Source: Fasciola hepatica (taxonomy: Eukaryota; Platyhelminthes; Trematoda; Plagiorchiida; Fasciolidae). Taken from it: a stretch of 64,000 bases of DNA. Made by a program: the position numbers and the translations under genes. Where the stretch lies: the NCBI GenBank assembly GCA_948099385.1, contig CANUEZ040000107.1:496001-560000 (forward strand), written 5' to 3'. Under the pieces are notes generated by a model. The model saw nothing but the letters and a program-made list of their open reading frames with translations. It was not told where the DNA came from and made no database searches. Shown one piece after another: positions 10,382-18,786 of this stretch. Each line of letters opens with the position of its first letter. Within the stretch, counting starts at the first letter, position 1.

Positions 10382-13030
10382 AAACGAGGCCCTCGGTTAC
10401 GTTGAAAAGGTGCCTGTTAACACCGACAGCAAAAGGGGTATCTGGTATCTGCCTCACCATTCGGTTATCAACCCCAAGAAACCCAATAAACTGCGGGTGG
10501 TTTTCGACTGTGCGGCCAAGTTCCAGGGCAAGTAGTTAAACGATCGCCTACTACAAGGGCCTGACTGGACCACACCACTGATCGATGTTCTGTGCCGTTT
10601 CAGAGTGGGTAAAGTGGCTTTGTCTGCCGACATTAGGGAAATGTTCCATCAGGTGAAGATTACGGTAGGAGAACGAGATACTTTGCGTTTCCTGTGGTGG
10701 GAGGAGAGCGACCGGGACAACGCAGTGGTTAATTATAGGATGATCGTCCACCCCTTCGGAGCCATATCGTCACCATTTTGTGCGAACTACGCCCTCCGAG
10801 AATCAGCGAACAAACATGGCGATCTAGTACATCGGACGGTGGTAGAAAGCGTCAGCAGGAACTTCTACGTCGACGACTACCTTGGGTCATTCGATGATGT
10901 GGAATCAGCTCTAGAGCAGTTCAGGGGTCTGACGAGATTGCTGGAAGAGGGCGGCTTCCATCTAACTAAATGGATATCGAACGCTTCAGAAGTGCTGAAG
11001 GTCATCCCGTATCACGAAAAGGCCGAAAGGGTAAGAGATTTGGACGGCTCTCCACTTCCTATCGAGCGCACCTTAGGGATACAATGGGACGCGGAAACGG
11101 ACGATTTTGTTTTCGAACTAAACGTTCCCGAGCTGCCAATAACCCGTCGTGGCATACTATCTGCCGTCTCAAGTTTGTTCGACCCGCTCGGTTTCGTCTC
11201 ACCATGGCTGCTACCCGGAAAGATTTTGCTGCAGCGGCTGTGCCGTAAGAAAGTTGATTGGGACCAGTTACTGGACCGAGGGGACCGGTTGGACTGGGAA
11301 GAATTTTTGAGCACCTTGAAGAAATTAGGGGACATAAGAATCCCACGATGTTTGACTCCTGGTCATACGACACGGACTGGAGAACTACATGCCTTTTCCG
11401 ATGCATCCGAAGTCGGTTATGGAGCTGTGGTGTACGGACGATGGTGCGCAGGAGATAGACAATATACCACGAGGATCCTGTTCGCCAAAGCCCGCGTTGC
11501 TCCACTGAAGTCGGTCTCAATCCCACGCCTTGAACTCAGCGCAGCCGTGTTGGCAGTCAGGGTGGTGCAAGCTGTGAAGAGATGTTTCGATCTCTACATT
11601 TGATCGGTGAGCTTCTGGACGGATTTAACGATAGTACTTTGTTATATCAACAACGTCCGGAGCCGGTTTAGTACTTTCGTTGCTAACCGACTCAAGATTG
11701 TCCACGATGAATCAGCCACGCACCACTGGAGTCATGTCAGGTCTGGCGATAATCCGGCCGACCTGTGCTCCCGAGCTGCGAACAACTTCAGGCAACTGGA
11801 CACGTGGACGAGAGGGCCAAACTTCCTGCAATTGCCCAAACAGGACTGGCCCGTGTTCGAATTAAAACCCCCTACGGAATTGGAACTGGAGATCGAAGGC
11901 GTAGTGATAGCAACCAACGTCGTCGAAGCGTCATCCATTCTATCGCGACTGGTCAGGTTTTCTTCCTGGATGAAGACGCTTCGTTCGCTAGTTTGGTTAA
12001 CCAGGTTCAAGAGAAATTTACTAGTCATGAAAGGGCTACGGCCCTCAGGTTGGATACGGGTCGGCCCGATAGGTCCCGATGAGCTACAAGCGGCAGGGTA
12101 CGATATTTTCAGAATGGTACAACGCGAGGCTTTCGCCTGAGAACTCAAGAGGGCGGAAGAAGTAGGGCCGACCAATAAAGACATGCCATCTCCAAGAGGC
12201 GAGCTGAAGCGTTTGAACCCCAAACTCATCGACGGACTGCTGCGGGTGGATGGTAGGCTGACCAACGCCCACCTGAACTTCGACACAAAGTATCCTATAC
12301 TGCTGCCTGCGAGACAACCTGTAGTAGAGCTAATGATTCAACACGTCCACGCCGTGTAGGGACATGCCGGGGAAAGTCACGTGACGAGCGTCATCCGAAA
12401 GCGTCTTTGGTTGTTGAGAGGACGAGAGACTGTAAATCGCGTAATCCGACGGTGTGTGCAATGCAGGAGACGCAATGCCACAGCAGGCAAACAACTCATG
12501 GCCCCACTACCAGAATGCAGGGTGACTACGGGCTGGTGGCCGTTCAGTGACACCGGGTTGGACTATTTCAGGCCCTTGTGGATCAAGTGCGGGAAAAGAT
12601 TAGAAAAGCGATACGGATGTATCATGACGTGCATGAAGTCACGTGCGGTACACCTAGAAGTCGCACATTCGATGACGACCGATTCGTTTCTACAGGCCTT
12701 GCAAAGATTTATCAACCGAAGAGGCGTACCGGCCGAGATATACTCAGATAATGGGTCGAACTTTGTGGGCGCTCAACGGGAATTGCAGCGTTGGCACAAG
12801 AACATAAACAGGGACGAACTGCAGAACCGAACCGTGGCCTACGGCTCACGATGGCATTTCAACCCCCCACAGGCCAGCCACCGAGACGGCGTATGGGAAC
12901 GCATGATCCGGTCCGCCAGACGGATATTGCTGTCAATCATGGAGCAGCAGCCGCCTGACGGCGAGACGCTGAACACCGTCATGACTGAGGTGGAGCGAAT
13001 CCTGAACAACCGCCCCTGGTTCCAGTATTG
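10382..13030 (+). pseudogene. pol: BEL pol: RT, RNase H, integrase (stops)
   Basis: The frame resumes at [14 protein letters not shown] shows [26 protein letters not shown] (motif A Asp), HPFGAISSPFCANYAL and the active site FYVDDYLGSF (near 10870). RNase H has LHAFSDASEVGYGAVVYG (near 11390) and SIPRLELSAAVLA. Integrase has a Cys pair RRCVQCRRR (near 12455), then GLDYF, YSDNGSNFVGA and GVWERMIRSARR, the D,D,E residues. One frame runs throughout, but stops fall at about 10531-10533, 11601-11603, 12138-12140 and 12357, and a frameshift at about 13020 leads to the last segment. Confidence 0.92.
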
Positions 13031-13453
13031 AACGGTGACCCCACCCACCTGGCGCTCACCCCGAACGACTTATTGACGTTAAGGTCGAACGAGGGTTTCC
13101 AAGGGCCGGTAAATCTTCGTGGGAGCTACCTCCACGGATGGAAGCAAGCGAACTATCTGGCCAAGGTCTTCTGGAGGCGATGGCTGCGGGAGTACCTACC
13201 GGCTTTGCAGACTCGACAGAAATGGCTGGCCAAAACAAGACCATTCAAGGTTGGGGACGTGGTTATGATCGCCGACGAACGCGCACATTTCAGCACTTGG
13301 TCTTTGGGAGTAGTTACGGAAACCATCAAAGGCACTGACGGAATGATAAGAACGGTGAAGGTGAAGACAGCTAACGGAGTCCTTATTCGTGACATACGCA
13401 GTGTTAACCTACTCGAGAGCGAAGACGGAGGAGCTGATAACCCTGAGGCCTAG
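13028..13453 (+). pseudogene. pol: BEL pol C-terminus (DUF5641-like), after a frameshift
   Basis: Continues integrase in a shifted frame: NGDPTHLALTPNDLLTLR, WRRWLREYLPALQTRQKWL, FKVGDVVMIADE, LGVVTETIKGTDGMIRTVKV, and IRDIRSVNLLE, with a stop near 13451. The position right after integrase and the KVGDVV...RDIR pattern are characteristic of BEL/Pao. It has no ATG of its own, so it is the displaced end of the polyprotein. Confidence 0.87.
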
Positions 13454-14149
13454 TACACCTTTTCACACCAGTAATCGAGGTGGATAAAGAAACACCATAT
13501 ATACCACACGGTCTCCGTCAAACACGTTACAGTGCTCGCGGTCTTTCGTTGACATTACAGAAGGTTCTTTCCGATAGGTGGTGATGAATGCGATCCCATT
13601 GTACATCCCGGTACATACACGCATGCACGGCGCACTCTACATCCCGTAAACCCATCAAACACATGACAATGTTCGTTGTTTTGCTTTTTTTAACGTTACC
13701 GAATGCCCCTTGCATATGTGGAAGTAGCGGGCCTCAGGTCACACACACATGCTACATTTACTCGTTTTCTTGCCACGCGGTCTTTTGTTGACATTGCAGA
13801 AAGTCCTCCTTTGATGTGTAGTCATACCTGTGATTTCATCGTACACCCCGGCACACACACACACACTCATACACACACTCAAGCAAGTACATCCAGGACC
13901 GGACGGCCCTTTAAGAGGACAACATCTATGTGACCCTTCACGCCCACCATCGGCCATTTGGTCTTGTGGAAGATGTAGACTAGCCTCACGTCTATGTGGC
14001 CGATGGATTAGGTGCGACCAGTAGTAGAACGTTGACGACGAGCATTAGACGCGCGCACTGACAGCAGGGCCTAGGCAAGTAGGAAGAATCAGTACCTTTA
14101 TACCGAACCTTTGACTCTGCTAAGGATCCAGGAGAATTTTGGTGGGCGG
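13454..14149 (+). repeat. BEL 3' non-coding stretch with tandem duplication and (CA)n
   Basis: No coding signal. A roughly 90-base block beginning near 13538 (GTCTTTCGTTGACATTACAG, ending in a GTACATCCCGGTACATACAC stretch) is repeated with changes near 13775 (GTCTTTTGTTGACATTGCAG, ending GTACACCCCGGCACACACAC), a spacing of about 238 bp. The second copy runs into an (AC)n tract at 13851-13882. A purine-rich run just before 14150 could be the polypurine tract. Confidence 0.65.
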
Positions 14150-14526
14150 TGTAACAGCCGGTCGTGGAAAATCCCCCTTTTTCCCCTCGCGATTCAGTGT
14201 TTTTCCCAACATCACTCATTCGCCTACACTATTGACTTGTCTTTACGAACTGGTTGTTTTTCTGGACCAATTGTTGTTTGTTCGTGCCCAGAGCGTTACT
14301 TTGACACATCCTTGTTCAGGACCTGCGTGACGCACGTGCTGTTTGCTCACACGCTGCTATTCGGTTTCTCGTTGTTGAGTCCTTGTGATCGTATTATTGA
14401 GGTTTGTGTATTGTTTGTGTCATTGTTCATTCATTAATCTAGTATCGTAGAATATTACAGATAATCGCCTTTTGGTTTCGGGATCCGTTGCGAATTTGGC
14501 TACGCATTGCTCAAACGTGAGTTACA
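14150..14526 (+). repeat. 3' LTR of plus-strand BEL element
   Basis: The 377-base partner of 5266-5641, starting TGTAACAGCC and ending GTTACA. It keeps the perfect TGTAAC/GTTACA terminal inverted pair that the 5' copy has lost by one substitution. The next base (14527) starts CCCGCTG, which does not match the left flank. Confidence 0.9.
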
Positions 14527-14666
14527 CCCGCTGATATAGTCTTACTAGCTAAGTTGGGGTCTGGGTTACTTTTCGTATGCATCAGATGCTTAGTGGCAAT
14601 AGGTCTACTACAGGGACTACTCTCCACTACGAAAGATGGTGTGGGCAGGGAAGCGACGGATGGTGG

Positions 14667-15389
14667 TCATTCAGCTCGATCCTCAGTGGGAGTTATTTGG
14701 ACCACTGGCAGCACTCTGAGCTTAGGATGGGCTTTTTGTGGAATTGCTGGCTTAGCCTTCTCACTGCGGAGCCTTAGACGAAGTGGCTTATCAATGGATA
14801 CTCCCTTGAGCCCTTTAATTTCTTCCTTATGCTTTGCGGCTGAGGAAACAATTCGTTTGGCTTCCTCTGTGGAGCCCATTTCAATGAGAATGCCGTGTAT
14901 GAGGTTGGTGCTTTTGGTTACCAACCAAGTGGACCGACCTTTGGGCGGAAAATGGAGCTCAAGGCGGTTGAACACCTGTGCATAGGTGTCACGAGGGTGA
15001 TCCGAGTTGAGGAAGTGACCCCAAAGGATGACACACTTGGAGCAATTCTCGGTGTCTTGTAAAATCTTGGCGGCATCAAGAATTTGCCGCTCAGGAACTC
15101 CACACACCTGATCGGCTGCATGGGACACCGGAAGAGATTTGATAGCCAAACTGCTCGGGCTGGTCAGCTCATCCTTAATAGTGCGGACAGTGGCCCTTAG
15201 CTCAGCTGTCTCTGCAGCCTGACTTCGGGCTGCACATTGTAGCGCATCTGTTGCCAGCGCATTATGAAGGACCGTCTCATCCGGAATGAGGAAGGAGACA
15301 TTGGCCACAGAGGGGGAATCATATTGCCCCATGAGGAAGGTGGCCTCGCCTGAGCAGGGGGTTATACCAGTGGTGGGGGGTATTGACAT
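14667..15389 (-). CDS. LINE ORF1-like protein
   Basis: 240 codons, open on the minus strand (ATG near 15389). The N-terminal half has an Ala/Glu-rich, coiled-coil-like stretch (RSQAAETAELRATVRTIKDE). The C-terminal half has CVILWGHFLNSDHPRD, RLELHFPPKGRSTWLV, LIHGILIEMGSTEEA and GLKGVSIDKPLRLRLR, a layout like the nucleic-acid-binding ORF1 of CR1-type LINEs. It sits about 140 bases inside the proposed LINE 5' end (15528) and upstream of endonuclease/RT in the same orientation. The frame is intact, but the element is not. The assignment rests on layout and position, not on a database match. Confidence 0.6.
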   Translation of the reverse strand: MSIPPTTGITPCSGEATFLMGQYDSPSVANVSFLIPDETVLHNALATDALQCAARSQAAETAELRATVRTIKDELTSPSSLAIKSLPVSHAADQVCGVPERQILDAAKILQDTENCSKCVILWGHFLNSDHPRDTYAQVFNRLELHFPPKGRSTWLVTKSTNLIHGILIEMGSTEEAKRIVSSAAKHKEEIKGLKGVSIDKPLRLRLRSEKAKPAIPQKAHPKLRVLPVVQITPTEDRAE

Positions 15390-15532
15390 TATTCAAGATC
15401 CAGTCAGCACAGATAAAGATCAACTTAAATGGAGGGGGACGAGCTGTGTGTTCTAAAAATTTCAAAAACAACCACGCTCACCGAGGAAGACGACAGCACC
15501 GCTGGTGGACCGCAGTTCAGTTTCTTTACTCT

Positions 15533-16810
15533 GAGTCTTCAACGGGCATCTTCACCTGTAGGAACATTTCACGTACGTCCGCAAAAACGTCCACTTTTCC
15601 CAGCCGAAAACAACATGAAACCCCGACTAGTGGTGTGTCCAGCCTGGGCCCTGTAGTATATGGTCGTTGAGTGACACACCCTGGCATTTCGCGGCACAGT
15701 CGAAAACCACCCTGACCCTCCCCGGTTTCTTTGGGTTCACGATCGGCTGATGAGCTAGGTTCCACCTCAAGTTTGCGCTGATTATCGCTGTATTCACTCT
15801 TTCTATATAACCTCAGTCTATGTTATGTTGCATGGCTCCAGTGTATTCTATTCTCAATTGTGGTTCTCGAACTGGCCTGGTTTTGAGGAGACATAATCTT
15901 TTCAGAGCCATTTCTCGGCTGTTTGTCATAGGTTTCATGTTGGGTCTCCACTGGACAGGAATCTCGAAACGATCTATTACATACTTGGCTTTCTCGCCTA
16001 CCATTTTCAAGGCCAACTTATTTTCTCGTGATGGGGCATCTCTATCGATAGCCAAGTCGGCGAATTCGGCGTTATACATCTGTTGGAATGCCTGTTCAAT
16101 GTTCGCCGTTTCCATCGAAGTGCAGTTGATTTGGATCTGTCTGCCGCATCTTCCATCTGCACTACCAAATACAGTCCAACCGAATGTAGCGCGAACTGCA
16201 TAGGGTGCTTTACGGCTTCCTATTCTTTGATCCAGAAACAAATGCGCTTCCGGTACATCACAACCGATCAGCAGATCTATTTCGTTATTCTGCCACTCCT
16301 AGATCTTAACTCTGTCGAGATGTGGCCACTGAGTCAGAATAGACTGCACTGACTGAGGTGCTCTCATCGGCAGATCCTTTATAATGAATGCTTCTTGAGT
16401 TTCTGCTCCATCTTTGTTGACCAAGGAAAGGAGTTGTAAGTGCAGTTTGGTCGATTGGATGACCTGGGTGCCACTCACCGTGCTCACCGCTAATGAAGAT
16501 TGATTCCCTCTAATCCCATATCTCTCTGCAAGCTCCCTCGTTACTAGCTTGGTATCCGAGCAACTAGCTACGAAGGCCAACTCTCTTATAACCCCAACTG
16601 GGGTTTTCAAGCCAACTGCCATTACTCCAAGGCAAACGGGCTATTTAGTGGGCCAAGACACTGAGCAGACCACACTTGGCTTCGGGGTTTCATTGGCATT
16701 CAAAATGTGGCATTTGCGTAGTAGGATGTTAGACAAGCACAACCGATTCCTGAACTATAGTCAACTTTATCCGGTGTCTAGGCCGAGTTGGAGTGACGCA
16801 CTCCCCTCGA
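15533..16810 (-). pseudogene. pol: BEL #1 protease and RT N-terminus (broken)
   Basis: Minus-strand blocks: PKPSVVCSVSWPTK (near 16680), protease region VGVIRELAFVASCSDTKLV (near 16575), AVSTVSGTQVIQ and DLPMRAPQSVQSIL, then FLDQRIGSRKAPYAVRATFG (near 16235), EIPVQWRPNMKPM, and RT start [32 protein letters not shown] (near 15570-15533). The protease Asp of the family's FVDSGSD is Ala here and Gly is Cys. Stops and shifts separate the blocks. It is homologous block by block to the plus element at 6.9-10.7 kb. Confidence 0.85.
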
Positions 16811-16829
16811 AAACCAAATCAAACTAGCT

Positions 16830-17455
16830 GGGGTTTATTAGCGGTACTCAGAACGCGGCGTCCTCAGGGGAATCACCGTTTACTAACGTTCCGTACAGTT
16901 CAGAAAGGATAACACGTACTGTGGCCAATTGACCGAGGCACAAGTCATCAAGTTGGTTAACGAAACGACCACTACAAACAATGACAAGGAAAGGAACGCG
17001 CATATAATGGATACAACCGAGCGTAAAGGCAACTAGGCGAAAATCGATCGGTGGTTCTGACCAACCAGTGAGTCCGGGCAGGGATTCGCTCAGGCATGCA
17101 AATACACGATTCGCCGCGGGTCGAACAGGTCACAGTCTTGTGTTGGTGCGTGTGTGTATGCGTCAGTACATGTGCGTGATATAAACATGCCTGCGGGGTG
17201 CAGATGATCAGAATTCGATGACCAATCGAGCAGTCTAGTCCATGTCTAGTCAATCGACCGAGTGGTGGTTCAACGTGTGTGTGTGTGTGCATGCGTGTGT
17301 GATGGACGGGTAACGCTTGAGAGCGATGAGGAATCAGGTAGAATGATAGCTGTGCAATCATGTGGTCAACGTCAAATGAATTAGGAATGCCAATCCGGTC
17401 CAAATGTAGCATAAGTTGGTGTTCATGAATGAGCAGGATTGAAAGAGGCAAAACG
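16830..17455. other. Non-BEL insert between gag and protease of BEL #1, with (GT)n
   Basis: The Cys module of gag-pol ends near 17455 and recognisable pol resumes near 16810. The plus element has no equivalent of these roughly 600 bases. The long minus frame here (17493-16972) is His/Thr-rich only because it reads (GT)n tracts at about 17144-17160 and 17276-17302. Nothing else is recognised. Confidence 0.5.
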
Positions 17456-18441
17456 GATTCAACATAGGTAATGGTGCTTCCCATGGCATCCATCTCGACT
17501 ACATCCGGGTTTCATTCGGCACACCGCTGGTCCATGTGTATTGTTCAGACAGACAAAGCACTCGCCCGGTCTCTTAGCCATTTCCTATCGTTCGTCGACG
17601 TCTACGCTGCGGAAGTGAGGGCATTCCGCTAGGCGATGAGGCGCCCCACAAGCTTCATACACCAGCAGGCTTTCACCGCGAGATAATGCGTGTGTGTTTG
17701 CCCGTGGTTGGCCTCTACTTGGTTCCCTGGTCCAGCTTTGCGTTGTCGTAATCTCCAGGCTGGCCAGAGAGCCCGACTAGTCTTTGGGGCGTTTTGCCTC
17801 TGATAATACACAATCGATCAAATCCCGGGCGACTTTAAATGGTAGCCCAAATAGGTTTTTCAGGATTTCACGTGCTCGAGTGTAACCTTCTTCGGGATCC
17901 AGCATTGAGCACCCGTCGATTGCTTCCCTGGCCCTTCCACGACAGTAATGCAGTAGATACAAGAATCTCTGTCCTGGATCGGATACTGTCCTTTCCACAA
18001 AGTTCTCGTACTGTTTAACGAACTTACAGTACTGTTCTGCGCTTCAGTCGAACGGGGACAATTCCACTCTTGTTAAGTCAATAGCGTGGGAAACACTGGT
18101 ACAAATCGACTTTAATCGTTCCACGTAACTGCTAGACTGAATGGCCGCTTGCTCTGTTTTCTCCCAAGTCACCTCTCGCCCCTTTTTTGGAGTTGATCTT
18201 TTCTGTCAGATTCAGCTTCTTCCCTAGCCTGCCCGGGCCGGGTTTCTAATTCAACTACTCTCAATCGATAGATATCATCCCCTTTAAATTCTATACCACT
18301 AGCTGAAGTACACGAAATTGCACTGACAGGACTAGTAGACCTAGCAATGTCTAAGAAATCGGTATCACCCGAAAATACCCCAGGGACTTACCTGGTTAAT
18401 TCCTGTCCAGCTTCAGTTTGTCTTTGTCCTCTTCTTGGCAC
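17456..18441 (-). pseudogene. gag: BEL #1 gag with conserved UAG before the pol Cys module
   Basis: The minus strand starts where the plus gag begins (here GTG-CCA-AGA instead of ATG, near 18441) and keeps IARSTSPVSAISC-like sequence near 18330. The core is FLYLLHYCRGRAREAIDGCS (near 17965) and LFGLPFKVARDLID. After a shortened middle with a stop near 17777 it resumes as ACGAPHRLAECPHF, VDVDER, then TAG at 17585-17587, then MAKRPGECFVCLNNTHGP. The TAG is in the same frame as the 17998-17777 core (411 bases apart). Confidence 0.82.
17585..17587 (-). other. In-frame UAG of BEL #1 at the gag-pol junction
   Basis: The minus-strand context is GACGAACGA-TAG-GAAATG, between VDVDER and EMAKRPGECFVCL. 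It is the positional twin of 6802-6804 in the plus element, although the residues on both sides have diverged. Confidence 0.5.
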
Positions 18442-18480
18442 TTCTGAATGATTTCCTCCTGGAGATTCCAAGTAGAGTAC

Positions 18481-18640
18481 TGTAACGGTTATTCCGACTG
18501 TGAGCAACGCGTAGCCAAATCAAAACGAATCCCAAGACCAGAACAAGATTGATTCGTAGTTTCTACGGTACTGAATTAACAAGCGATACCCATATTTATA
18601 TGTACAAACCTCAGCTGTACGGCCACAATTTCAGGTACCA
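18481..18640 (-). repeat. BEL #1 5' LTR remnant
   Basis: On the plus strand it begins TGTAACGG, then GTGAGCAACGCGTAGCCAA, which resembles the reverse complement of the plus BEL LTR end (TGTAACGAACG, GAGCAATGCGTAGCCAA). TACAAACCTCA further on is also shared. It lies 40 bases upstream of the gag start in minus orientation, as a 5' LTR should. The far end is not defined. Confidence 0.6.
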
Positions 18641-18786
18641 TCGTCACGGAAGTCCAAGTTGGAACCAAAATTATGCCACTTCACGTGAGCCAAATATATA
18701 CAAATTTTGAAGTGCAGTGATTGATGCATGCCGTACTCGTTCCAGGGTCAATGAAATAAAGAGCATAGTCTCAACAATACAAGTAC
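18641..18786. other. Boundary zone, nothing recognised
   Basis: AT-rich sequence between the BEL #1 LTR remnant and the first recognisable CR1-like LINE sequence. It may be the rest of the LTR or LINE 5' UTR. Confidence 0.3.

Larger units (their letters stand above)
5266..14526 (+). mobile_element. BEL/Pao retrotransposon (plus) with both LTRs
   Basis: LTR (5266-5641), gag (5683-6804), protease and start of pol (6805-7812), a foreign LINE insertion (7813-10381), RT-RNase H-integrase (10382-13030), DUF5641-like C-terminus (13028-13453), a non-coding stretch, and LTR (14150-14526). Without the insertion the element would be about 6.7 kb. No target-site duplication is visible: GTAAT precedes it and CCCGC follows it, so at least one flank has been rearranged. 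At least five disablements in pol show that this copy is dead. Confidence 0.9.
1850..15528 (-). mobile_element. CR1-like LINE (minus), inserted in BEL #1 and itself split by BEL elements
   Basis: Right boundary 15528 and left boundary 1850 are both flanked by CTCT (15529-15532 and 1846-1849), which I read as a 4-bp target-site duplication. The minus strand carries ORF1 at 15389-14667, the end of the endonuclease from about 4388 and RT at 4190-2125. The 3' end is a short tandem repeat (two GACTTCAA units) next to 1850, typical of CR1-type tails. About 150 residues of endonuclease N-terminus are not found, so part was lost at the inner junction near 14527. The single-insertion model rests on the restored BEL frame outside and the matching 5'/3' order inside. 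Confidence 0.7.
1..18640 (-). mobile_element. BEL/Pao retrotransposon #1 (minus), split by a 13.7-kb nested insertion
   Basis: Reading the minus strand: LTR remnant from about 18640 to 18481, gag 18441-17456, protease and RT start 16810-15533, then the inserted block 1850-15528, then RT-RNase H-integrase 1849-1. The protein order fits one element only if the block is removed. The sequence ...GACTCAGAG at 15.53 kb and AGAGGCC... at 1.85 kb then give PVEDSE-AFRLLWW, exactly as in the plus-strand relative (GERDTLRFLWW). The 3' LTR lies beyond the left edge. Confidence 0.8.

Noticed and set aside
16972..17493. 173-codon minus frame rich in His/Thr
   Set aside because: It reads through (GT)n tracts. 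Composition is explained by the microsatellites and only the first few codons belong to the BEL gag-pol region.
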